Assembly (NCBI GenBank): GCA_031255055.1
Contig: JAIRTG010000046.1
Coordinates: forward strand, 1 to 10,339
DNA: 10,339 bases
Reading direction: 5' to 3'
Origin: Prevotellaceae bacterium
GTDB lineage: Bacteria > Bacteroidota > Bacteroidia > Bacteroidales > Paludibacteraceae
In this document: positions 1-6,100 of the stretch, piece by piece
Layout of the letters: each line of letters opens with the position of its first letter
Numbering within the stretch: position 1 is the stretch's first letter
Position numbers and translations under genes: made by a program
The notes under the pieces: model-generated
Database searches by the model: none
Seen by the model: only the letters and a program-made list of their open reading frames with translations
What the model was told of the DNA's origin: nothing

Positions 1-140
1 GAACCGGACTAATCAATAGAGTATCCCTATAGTGCTGAATGGTCTTGCTGCATGGCTACGCCGAAAGTTATTCCTTTTTTTGCACTTGACAAAATATAGA
101 GGGGGACTAATCACTAATCACTAAACACTCTTCATTCTCT

Positions 141-231
141 TACGGGGCGTTGCGGGGCAGAGCCCCGCAGAGGGGGTAGCGGATGACCGCCAACGGCGGG
201 CTGTAGCGAGGGGGAGACTTCCCCCCCCTAA
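141..231 (-). repeat. GC-rich three-hairpin repeat, long copy A
   Basis: This is a reverse-complement match to the copies at about 2884-2971 and 10171-10261. Three stem-loops are visible. The first is GGGGGA/TCCCCC with a 4-nt loop (210-225). The second is CCGCC/GGCGG with a 3-nt loop (187-199). The third is TGCGGGGC/GCCCCGCA with a 3-nt loop (151-169). The third loop is aga here but gct (or its complement agc) in the other copies, while both arms stay perfectly paired, which suggests that the structure is kept. On the minus strand the copy lies downstream of the thioredoxin-like gene in its sense direction. Confidence 0.85.
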
Positions 232-274
232 ATTATCTTTCTCTTTATCTTTCTCTTTCTCTTTACTCTTTCTT
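232..274. repeat. Pyrimidine-rich tract linking two repeat copies
   Basis: This is an almost pure C/T stretch on the plus strand made of variations on tctttc, with only isolated A interruptions. It joins the long copy A and the short copy B. A similar but shorter purine tract sits at the same place in the right-hand module (10147-10170), so the spacer is part of the module and varies in length, as simple repeats do. Confidence 0.7.
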
Positions 275-276
275 CA

Positions 277-325
277 AGGAAAATGCCTACGGCGGCTGTA
301 GCGAGGGAGAGACTCCCCCCCCTAA
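277..325 (-). repeat. GC-rich repeat, short copy B
   Basis: This matches only the first half of the long repeat, namely the G-run hairpin and the second hairpin region, and lacks the TGCGGGGC/GCCCCGCA hairpin. In minus-strand orientation it begins with the same tta-plus-G-run and then reads gtct...ccctcgctacag. The first hairpin is here GGGAG/CTCCC with a 3-nt loop, so the sequence differs but pairing is retained. It lies just beyond the stop codon of the minus-strand thioredoxin-like gene. Confidence 0.75.
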
Positions 326-346
326 TATTCTTTCTCTTCGCGGTGT

Positions 347-874
347 TTAGTGATCTCTCAAGAGGTCGTTTATGAGCGTTTTCATCCGTGCGAATTCTTC
401 TTCGTTGTACAGACGGGTAAGCATCACGATGCGGCCGTCCCGGTCGATGATCACGTTCCGGGTGATTCCCGCTTGCTCTTCGGCAAAAAGCTTGAATATA
501 CTCGCTCCGGGATCTAATCCGATCGGATAGGTGACCCCGGTGGCTTCGATGAATTTGAGTACGGTTTGAAGCGGCTCGTCCCGATCGATGCCCCAAAGTA
601 TAAAGTCGGGATTGCTTTTGTGACGTAACCAAATGTCTTTTTCGATAAAAGGCATTTCTCGCCGGCATACGCCGCACCAACCGGCCGTAAATTGTAACAT
701 GATGACTTTTCCTCCGACGGATGCCAAATCAACGTGTGTGCCGTCGGTGAGTGTCATAGTGAAATCGGGCGCCCGGTCGCCGACTTTTACGATATATCCC
801 CGATTGTCGCCCTCTTGGGCATAAAGGACTATTATAAATAGGAATGAAAGGGTGGAAAGAATTATTTTTTTCAT
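347..874 (-). CDS. Exported TlpA/thioredoxin-like disulfide protein
   Basis: The 175-residue product is a thioredoxin-fold protein of the TlpA/redoxin group, whose members act on protein disulfides or thiols outside the cytoplasm. Residues 1-20 form a typical signal peptide (Lys-Lys, a hydrophobic core, then YAQ), so periplasmic location is expected. The VGDRAPDFT segment at 31-39 is typical of redoxin/TlpA starts, and the redox motif is WCGVC (66-70), followed by RREMP. The cis-proline loop that normally reads G-[VI]-P-T before the last strands is G-I-T-R (136-139), so the usual proline is replaced by Thr138. The ATG at 874 directly precedes the signal peptide. The gene is divergent from the XpaC-like gene and appears monocistronic. 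Its substrate cannot be told from the sequence. I am confident of the family, less so of an oxidising or reducing role. Confidence 0.9.
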   Translation of the reverse strand: MKKIILSTLSFLFIIVLYAQEGDNRGYIVKVGDRAPDFTMTLTDGTHVDLASVGGKVIMLQFTAGWCGVCRREMPFIEKDIWLRHKSNPDFILWGIDRDEPLQTVLKFIEATGVTYPIGLDPGASIFKLFAEEQAGITRNVIIDRDGRIVMLTRLYNEEEFARMKTLINDLLRDH

Positions 875-898
875 CTTATGAATGGTTTTAATTTCGGA

Positions 899-906
899 CG
901 AAAGTA
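899..906 (-). promoter_or_regulatory. Possible -7 box for thioredoxin-like gene
   Basis: On the minus strand this reads TACTTTCG, one base away from the Bacteroidota -7 consensus TAnnTTTG, 24 bases upstream of the ATG at 874. I see no clear -33 TTTG element, so this is a weak call. Confidence 0.3.
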
Positions 907-975
907 CGAAAAAATTTATCGCACCGGAGAATTAAAAGTGTGGAAAATTTTATCGTACCTAAAATATAAAACTAC

Positions 976-983
976 TATATTTG
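976..983 (+). promoter_or_regulatory. Predicted -7 box for XpaC/TelA operon
   Basis: TATATTTG matches the Bacteroidota sigma-ABfr -7 consensus TAnnTTTG exactly and sits 32 bases upstream of the ATG at 1016. The -33 region shows no clean TTTG. It lies in the 141-base divergent intergenic region shared with the thioredoxin-like gene. Confidence 0.55.
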
Positions 984-1015
984 CGCTTCATTTAAACTTT
1001 GATTGATAAAAAAAG

Positions 1016-1798
1016 ATGACTAAAGTAACAATTCCGTCGACAAATAAGGATTTTAGATGGAAAATAACAAATTTGTGGTATATACCGGTTTTTATACCGA
1101 CGTTGTTTTTTACCTCGTTCGGATTGCTCTATGCCGGCCTGGCGGTGAAAAAAATGAAATGGATCGGTACGTTCGCGGGTACGTTCGGACTGACGGTGCT
1201 GACGGTGTCGATGATGCTGGCCGAAAAACAAACCGGATGGATGGCTTTCCTGTTTTTCGCGAACTGGCTTTTTACGATAGGATATATGTTGAGGACGTCG
1301 AAGGAATTTTTGTACCGGCTGGATATGAGGCAGCGCGAAGAGGAAATTTTTGATACGGCTACAATCCGCATCGACCGCGATCGGGATATGAAACCGGAGG
1401 ATGAACCGGCTTTACGGTTTATCGCGGGATTACAGCGGTGGCGCCTCGAAATCGATTCGCTGCCGATGAAAAAAAATGTACAAGACCTGATCGATATATC
1501 GTCGGTGGTGGCAAAACGTAAAAATAGAGATAGCGAACGTTTTTTTATGCGCTATAACGATTCGCTGAACAGCTTGCTGAAACAGTACGACGAAATCGAA
1601 AATAGTCAGCTGAATAGCGAGACGATGCGGGAAAGTATGCGGAATATCGAATCGGGATTCGGACAAATTGTCTCCGCTTTTAAAAAAGAAGCCGAATCGA
1701 TGTACAAGTACGATGTGGTGAACCTGAACGCCGAAACCGCCGCCTTTCTACAAGACCTGCGCAATAGAGGACTGCTGGACGATGAAAATGAAAAATAA
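1016..1798 (+). CDS. XpaC-like membrane protein
   Basis: The 260-residue product has an N-terminal membrane part and a long soluble C-terminal part. Hydrophobic segments lie at about 22-43, 49-69 and 74-92; the remainder is charged and probably helical. The C-terminal pattern (about 228-255, DVVNLNAETAAFLQDLRNRGLL) resembles the end of XpaC-family proteins, named for 5-bromo-4-chloroindolyl phosphate hydrolysis in Bacillus. The downstream neighbour is a TelA-family protein 24 bases away, and xpaC-telA pairing is known from Firmicutes (xpaC-yaaN), which supports the call. The biochemical role of the family is unknown; an envelope-stress function is inference. The ATG at 1016 fits the TAnnTTTG box upstream and an A-rich leader. 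It could instead be an unrelated coiled-coil membrane protein that merely travels with TelA. Confidence 0.65.
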   Translation: MTKVTIPSTNKDFRWKITNLWYIPVFIPTLFFTSFGLLYAGLAVKKMKWIGTFAGTFGLTVLTVSMMLAEKQTGWMAFLFFANWLFTIGYMLRTSKEFLYRLDMRQREEEIFDTATIRIDRDRDMKPEDEPALRFIAGLQRWRLEIDSLPMKKNVQDLIDISSVVAKRKNRDSERFFMRYNDSLNSLLKQYDEIENSQLNSETMRESMRNIESGFGQIVSAFKKEAESMYKYDVVNLNAETAAFLQDLRNRGLLDDENEK

Positions 1799-1822
1799 CT
1801 AATTTAATAAATATAAACCGTT

Positions 1823-2989
1823 ATGACAACAGATTTGCAATTAAATCCCGGTCGGGAACTGACCCCCGAAGAAAAATCGAAAATAGAAACTTATAAAAAT
1901 TCGATTAATTTCAACGATTCGAACCAACTTATACAATACGGCGCCGCCGCTCAAAATCGACTGACCTCGTTTGCCGACGCTGTTTTGACCTCGGTGAGGA
2001 GTAAAGATATGGGCGAAATCGGCGAAATACTGATCAATTTGACCGTCGATTTGAAAAATTTCGACGGTGCGACGGAACGAAAAGGATTGTTCGGCTCGGT
2101 AAAGAAAAAAATCGCCCGACTGCAATCCGAGTACTCAAAAGTGGAAACGAATATCGGTAAAATCGAACTGGAACTGTCCAAACATAATCAAACATTGCTG
2201 AAAGATATCTATTTGTTCGACCGACAATACCAGGAAAATCGGGCGTATTTCCGCGAACTGACCCTCTATATACAGGCCGGAGAAGAAAAATTGGAAGAAA
2301 TGCACCAAGTGACCCTGCCCGAAATGCAAAAAGAAGTACAGACGTCAAACAACGTAGAACAGGCGCAGCTTTACCGCGATTTGGAACAGCAGGTCACCCG
2401 CTTTGAGAAAAAAATCCACGACCTGAAACTCAGTCGTACCATTTCGATGCAGTTGGCCCCGCAAATCAGAATGGTGCAAAATAATAGCGCAACAATGATC
2501 GATAAAATCCAGTCGACGCTCGTGAATACGATTCCGCTGTGGAAAAATCAAATGGTACTCTCATTGGGTCTGGCGCATACCCAACAGGCGTTGAATGTAC
2601 AAAAAGCCGTTACCGATACTACAAACGAACTGCTGAAGCGAAATAGCGAAATGCTGAAACAATCGACGGCGGAGATCGCTAAAGAAAGCGAAAGAGGGAT
2701 TGTGGACATCGATACGATTAAAAAAGCAAACGAAGATCTCTTTCAGGCGATGGACGACTTGCTGCGCATACAGGCCGAAGGACGCGAAAAACGAATAGCG
2801 GCCGAAGTGGAACTGAAAGCGGCCGAAGATGAACTGAAAAAACGATTACTGCCCGATAACCGTAAATGCGTGACAAGAATACTCGGGGGGGGGGAAGTCT
2901 CCCCCTCGCTTCAGCCCGCCTGCGCGGTCTTCCGCTACCCCCTCTGCGGGGCGCTGCCCCGCAACGCCCCGAAAGACAGTGAAGAATGA
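1823..2989 (+). CDS. TelA-family toxic anion resistance protein, repeat-derived tail
   Basis: The 388-residue product belongs to the TelA family (toxic anion resistance; the founder is linked to tellurite tolerance). Residues about 20-343 match the family: a largely alpha-helical, charged protein with the recognisable stretch FGSVKKKIARLQSEY, then DLFDRQY-like and YIQAGEEKLEE segments, QLAPQIRMVQ, TIPLWKNQMVLSLGL and a final helix ending AEDELKKRLL, where family members usually stop. There is no signal peptide or membrane segment, so it is probably cytoplasmic and may act with the XpaC-like membrane protein encoded just upstream. Residues 344-388 look foreign: rich in Pro, Cys, Gly and Arg, and from about residue 355 encoded by a copy of the intergenic GC-rich repeat. 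The core call is firm; whether the tail is truly translated depends on the repeat sequence being correct, since it contains a 10-G run prone to indels. Confidence 0.88.
   Translation: MTTDLQLNPGRELTPEEKSKIETYKNSINFNDSNQLIQYGAAAQNRLTSFADAVLTSVRSKDMGEIGEILINLTVDLKNFDGATERKGLFGSVKKKIARLQSEYSKVETNIGKIELELSKHNQTLLKDIYLFDRQYQENRAYFRELTLYIQAGEEKLEEMHQVTLPEMQKEVQTSNNVEQAQLYRDLEQQVTRFEKKIHDLKLSRTISMQLAPQIRMVQNNSATMIDKIQSTLVNTIPLWKNQMVLSLGLAHTQQALNVQKAVTDTTNELLKRNSEMLKQSTAEIAKESERGIVDIDTIKKANEDLFQAMDDLLRIQAEGREKRIAAEVELKAAEDELKKRLLPDNRKCVTRILGGGEVSPSLQPACAVFRYPLCGALPRNAPKDSEE
2884..2971 (+). repeat. GC-rich three-hairpin repeat, long copy C (inside telA 3' end)
   Basis: This is closely similar to the copy at 10171-10261 and, reversed, to 141-231. 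It starts with ten G residues (2885-2894) and has the TGCGGGGC/GCCCCGCA hairpin at 2945-2963. In the second hairpin the arms have shifted to CCGC/GCGG with a ctgc loop. It lies within the last codons of the TelA gene, in the gene's sense orientation, and the reading frame runs straight through it. Confidence 0.9.
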
Positions 2990-3077
2990 AGAATGAAGAG
3001 TGATTCAACCTTAATAGTATTTAGTGTTTAGTGATTAATCATAGAGAATCCGCACTAATCATTCTTCATTCTTCACT
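2978..3077. repeat. 19-bp perfect inverted repeat flanking taatcac-type repeats
   Basis: AGTGAAGAATGAAGAATGA at 2978-2996 is the exact reverse complement of 3059-3077. The 62 bases between hold the degenerate tttagtgtttagtgattaat motif, which also appears (reversed) at about 106-127 beside copy A. A C-run at 3083-3091 follows, mirroring the G-run that starts copy C at 2885. The whole stretch 2885-3091 could therefore be one element with G-run and C-run ends. The 5' arm overlaps the last codons of the TelA reading frame. Confidence 0.7.
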
Positions 3078-3120
3078 ACCCGTCCCCCCCCATTTTAAAA
3101 CTTTTTCAAAAACTTTATTC

Positions 3121-3149
3121 TTGTGCTAAAAATATGTATCGTATATTTG
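3121..3149 (+). promoter_or_regulatory. Predicted relA promoter
   Basis: TATATTTG at 3142-3149 matches the Bacteroidota -7 consensus TAnnTTTG, with TTG at 3121-3123 as a partial -33 element 18 bases upstream. It lies 77 bases ahead of the relA ATG in an AT-rich stretch just beyond the repeat element, and probably drives relA and the genes behind it. Confidence 0.55.
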
Positions 3150-3226
3150 CAGTACGCTTTTCAAGTTTTTGACCATACACTTCATACAACATTCGCCCCG
3201 ATACAACCTCGAAAACCCGTTCGAAT

Positions 3227-5401
3227 ATGTCTAAATACAAGCAACAAAACCTTTCCGCAATGTATGCCGAATTGCTGAACAATCATCCCGAATTATTCAC
3301 TTTCGACCAGCGAAAGAAAATCAGACAACTGCTGAAAACATTCTACGCAGACGACAACAAAACCCACTCCCAAGAGTCGACAATGAAACTGTTGCACGTA
3401 GTGCGGATACTGCTGGACGAAATCGGTCTGGGACGAACGGCCGTTCTGGGCGTACTGCTCCATCGGGCGGTCGAAAAAGGACAATTGTCGGTCACCGATA
3501 TCGACAGGGAATTTAATACGAACGTCGCCACAATTATTCAAGGACTGATAAAAGTCGAAGACCTGTACAAAAAAAACACGTCGCTCGAAACGGAAAACTT
3601 CCGGAAACTGCTGCTGACTTTTGCCGAAGATGTGCGCGTAATCCTGATCATCATCGCAAAACAATTGTGCGATATGCGCACACCGGACAACCACTGCAAA
3701 GAAAAACAACTCGAGATGGCAAAAGAAGGCACATTCCTCTACGCACCACTCGCACACCGCATGGGTCTATACTCCATCAAAGGCGAACTGGAAGACCTGT
3801 CGCTGAAATACACCAACAGGGAGATGTATAACGAAATAGCGTCAAAACTCAACGAATCGAAACAGTCGCGCGACCGCTATATCGCCGACTTCATCGAACC
3901 GCTGAAAGAAAAAATGACCGAAATCGGCGTACCGTTCGAAATAAAAGGGCGTACGAAATCAATCTTTTCCATCTGTAACAAGATGAAAAAGCAAAATACC
4001 GAATTTGAAAATATCTACGATTTATTTGCCATCCGCATCATCATAGACGCCCCTGCCAAAAGAGAAAAAGCCGTCTGCTGGCAGGCCTACTCCATCGTGA
4101 CCGACCTGTATCAACCCAACCCGAAACGCTTGCGAGACTGGCTTTCGGTACCCAAGTCGAACGGCTACGAAAGTCTTCACACAACGGTGCTCGGTCCCGA
4201 AGAAAAATGGGTAGAAGTGCAAATAAGAACCGTACGGATGGACGATGTGGCCGAAAAAGGACTGGCGGCTCACTGGAAATACAAAGGAATCAAAAGCGAA
4301 TCGGGTATGGACGAATGGCTGAAAAACATTCGCGAGATTCTCGAAAATCCCGAATTGAACGCCATCGATTTTATGGACGAATTCAAACTCAACCTGTACG
4401 ACAGAGAAGTATTCGTTTTCACGCCGAACGGCGATCTCCACCGACTACCCAAAGGCGCCACCGTGCTCGACTTTGCATTTTCCATTCACACCGAACTCGG
4501 CACAAGATGCGTCGGCGCAAAAGTCAACAATCGGAACGTGCCGATGAAATACATACTCAACAACGGCGATCAGGTTGCGGTACTGACAGCGCCGTCGCAA
4601 AAGCCCAACCTGTCGTGGTTGAACATTGTGGTCACGTCAAGAGCCAAGAATAAAATCCGTCAGGCGCTGAAAGAGACCGAATTTAAAGACGCCGAATACG
4701 GCCGCGAACTGCTGCTCCGACGATTCAAAAACTGGAAACTTGAACTCGAAGACGGTAAAATCTCCAGACTGGCAAAAAAGAAAGGCTATAAAACCGTCAG
4801 TGATTTCTATCAGGCAATAGCCAACGAAAAGCTGGATTTGCTGCATATAAAAGATACCTTTTTGGAACTCGAACACAAAGATGCAGCCACCGAAACGGTA
4901 CAGCGCAGCGCCGAGACGTTCTCAAAAGAGACGCCCGAAGTGGACCCGAAAGAGGACGTACTGGTGATTGACGAACACCTGAAAAACGTCGATTTCAAAC
5001 TGGCAAAATGCTGCAATCCCATCTACGGCGATCAGGTTTTCGGATTTGTGACGGCAGGCGGCGGCATCAAAATCCACAAAGAAGACTGTCCGAACGCCCC
5101 ACAGATGAAAGCGCGATTTGAATACCGGATCGTAAAAGCCGCGTGGTCGGGCAAATCGGACAATTCACAATATCCGGTCACACTGCGCATTGTCGGAAAC
5201 GACGACATCGGCATTGTAACCAACATCACATCGTTGATTTCAAAAGAAAGCGCCATCCGCCTGCGCTCCATCTCGATCGATTCAAACGCGGGACTCTTTC
5301 AGGGAAACGTAACGGTGATGGTGAACGATACCAAAGATTTAAACGCGATTATCAAAAAAATAGGCCGAGTAAAAGGCGTTAAAAACGTAGCAAGAACATA
5401 A
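3227..5401 (+). CDS. relA: RelA-type (p)ppGpp synthetase, degenerate HD domain
   Basis: The 724-residue product is a long RelA/SpoT homologue that transfers pyrophosphate from ATP to GDP/GTP in the stringent response, usually ribosome-associated. An HD hydrolase domain occupies about 40-180 but has lost its metal site: His57 remains, the HD pair is His79-Arg80, the usual Glu-Asp is Glu83-Lys84, and the later KLADRLHN motif reads AKQLCDM (144-150). The synthetase domain (about 230-345) looks intact, with GRTKSIFSI, Tyr264-Asp265, NGYESLH (ending His318) and VEVQIRT (329-335). A TGS domain follows at about 392-455, a Cys-Cys/His/Cys region (Cys595, Cys596, His617, Cys621) and a C-terminal ACT domain from about 650. 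This pattern suggests a synthetase without hydrolase activity, as in RelA, with a separate SpoT-like enzyme elsewhere. A diverged copy of its last 41 bases follows directly. Confidence 0.93.
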   Translation: MSKYKQQNLSAMYAELLNNHPELFTFDQRKKIRQLLKTFYADDNKTHSQESTMKLLHVVRILLDEIGLGRTAVLGVLLHRAVEKGQLSVTDIDREFNTNVATIIQGLIKVEDLYKKNTSLETENFRKLLLTFAEDVRVILIIIAKQLCDMRTPDNHCKEKQLEMAKEGTFLYAPLAHRMGLYSIKGELEDLSLKYTNREMYNEIASKLNESKQSRDRYIADFIEPLKEKMTEIGVPFEIKGRTKSIFSICNKMKKQNTEFENIYDLFAIRIIIDAPAKREKAVCWQAYSIVTDLYQPNPKRLRDWLSVPKSNGYESLHTTVLGPEEKWVEVQIRTVRMDDVAEKGLAAHWKYKGIKSESGMDEWLKNIREILENPELNAIDFMDEFKLNLYDREVFVFTPNGDLHRLPKGATVLDFAFSIHTELGTRCVGAKVNNRNVPMKYILNNGDQVAVLTAPSQKPNLSWLNIVVTSRAKNKIRQALKETEFKDAEYGRELLLRRFKNWKLELEDGKISRLAKKKGYKTVSDFYQAIANEKLDLLHIKDTFLELEHKDAATETVQRSAETFSKETPEVDPKEDVLVIDEHLKNVDFKLAKCCNPIYGDQVFGFVTAGGGIKIHKEDCPNAPQMKARFEYRIVKAAWSGKSDNSQYPVTLRIVGNDDIGIVTNITSLISKESAIRLRSISIDSNAGLFQGNVTVMVNDTKDLNAIIKKIGRVKGVKNVART

Positions 5402-5441
5402 TAGGCCGAGTAAAAAGCATTAAAAACATTGCAAGAACATA
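5360..5441 (+). repeat. 41-bp tandem duplication of relA 3' end
   Basis: Positions 5360-5400 (the final relA codons) are repeated at 5401-5441 with 4 mismatches in 41 bases. The second copy lies after the TAA stop and, in its own frame, would encode IGRVKSIKNIART followed by TAA, against IGRVKGVKNVART in the gene. All four differences change amino acids, and they change them conservatively (Gly to Ser, Val to Ile twice). The unit is not a multiple of three, but the gene's stop precedes it, so the protein is unaffected. Confidence 0.9.
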
Positions 5442-5473
5442 AAACCCCAATTAATTTAAAAGATTAAAAAAAC

Positions 5474-6079
5474 ATGTTTTCAGGAATCATAGAAGAAGCG
5501 GCCACAGTGGTTGGCCTAAAAAAAGACAGGGAAAACCTGCAAATAACGATGTCGTGCTCATTTGTGAACGAACTGTCGATCGACCAAAGCATTTCGCACA
5601 ACGGCGTTTGTTTAACGGTGGTATCGAAAACCGACGACGACTATACCGTCACAGCGATCAAAGAAACACTTGAACGCTCAAATCTCGGACTGCTCGAAGT
5701 CGGCAGCAAAGTAAATCTGGAACGGAGCATGCGTATGAACGGCCGCCTCGACGGACATATCGTACAAGGACATGTCGACCAAACGGCGGAATGTGTCGAG
5801 CGACGGGAAGCCGACGGTAGCTGGTATTATGTATTCAAGTACACATTCGACCGCGAGATGGCAAAACGAGGCTACATGACGGTCGACAAAGGCTCCGTTA
5901 CGGTGAACGGAGTGAGTCTGACGGTAGTGAATCCGACCGACAACACATTTGAAGTCGCCATTATCCCCTACACGTATGAATTTACAAATTTCCATCGGAT
6001 AAATCAGGGCACGGTCGTAAATATCGAGTTCGACATTATCGGGAAATATGTCGGCCGGTTACTATCGTTGAACAACTAA
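5474..6079 (+). CDS. ribE: Riboflavin synthase, alpha subunit
   Basis: The 201-residue product is riboflavin synthase, which converts two molecules of 6,7-dimethyl-8-ribityllumazine into riboflavin and a pyrimidine by-product in the last step of flavin synthesis. The protein shows the internal duplication of the family. The N-terminal barrel (1 to about 97) has MFSGIIEE at the start and SISHNGVCLTV (39-49, with Cys46); the C-terminal barrel has GHIVQGHVD (94-102) and KGSVTVNGVSLTV (139-151). Length is close to the normal 200-220. The start is fixed by the MF[ST]GIIEE signature. It lies 72 bases after relA, a gap partly filled by the duplicated relA end and an AT-rich leader, and 21 bases before rpe. 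No FMN riboswitch is visible ahead of it. The symbol follows Bacillus usage; E. coli calls it ribC. Confidence 0.96.
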   Translation: MFSGIIEEAATVVGLKKDRENLQITMSCSFVNELSIDQSISHNGVCLTVVSKTDDDYTVTAIKETLERSNLGLLEVGSKVNLERSMRMNGRLDGHIVQGHVDQTAECVERREADGSWYYVFKYTFDREMAKRGYMTVDKGSVTVNGVSLTVVNPTDNTFEVAIIPYTYEFTNFHRINQGTVVNIEFDIIGKYVGRLLSLNN

Positions 6080-6083
6080 TTCG

Positions 6084-6091
6084 AAAAGGAG
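6084..6091 (+). promoter_or_regulatory. Shine-Dalgarno-like site for rpe
   Basis: AAAAGGAG ends 9 bases before the rpe ATG at 6101. The other genes in the window have A-rich leaders without such a site, as is usual in Bacteroidota, so this one stands out. It supports the chosen start but may be chance. Confidence 0.45.
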
Positions 6092-6100
6092 TCTCACCGC

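Larger units (their letters stand above)
1..346. other. Gene-free left edge with repeat module
   Basis: I see no credible gene here. Positions 1-100 are unremarkable and open no convincing reading frame. Positions 101-140 carry degenerate short repeats of the type taatcac/taaacac followed by cttcattctc. Positions 141-231 are a long copy of the GC-rich repeat, 232-274 a pyrimidine-rich tract and about 277-325 a short copy of the repeat. Read on the minus strand, all of this lies downstream of the thioredoxin-like gene that ends at 347, so it is probably that gene's 3' untranslated region or spacer. Confidence 0.7.

Noticed and set aside
86..91. Sigma-70-like TTGACA
   Set aside because: No -10 element lies at a suitable distance, no gene starts downstream on that strand, and Bacteroidota promoters use a different consensus.
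1..100. 3' end of an upstream gene
   Set aside because: Stop codons appear early in the frames I checked, and no segment looks like a protein C-terminus.
141..325. CRISPR array
   Set aside because: The repeats are few, unequal in length, joined by simple-sequence tracts rather than unique spacers, and scattered across the window; no cas genes are present.
228..680. Minus-strand 150-codon open frame
   Set aside because: It overlaps the thioredoxin-like gene in another frame, has a low-complexity basic composition rich in Arg, Ser and His, and runs into repeat sequence; it is a shadow.
2884..2971. Integron attC site
   Set aside because: Hairpins are present, but there is no attC-type R/L box pair with GTTRRRY, no integrase and no cassette array.
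4207..4653. Plus-strand 148-codon open frame inside relA
   Set aside because: It is an Arg/Gln-rich alternative frame lying over the intact synthetase and TGS coding sequence.
5402..5473. FMN riboswitch ahead of ribE
   Set aside because: The leader is only 72 bases long, AT-rich and half made of the duplicated relA end; none of the conserved RFN blocks is visible.
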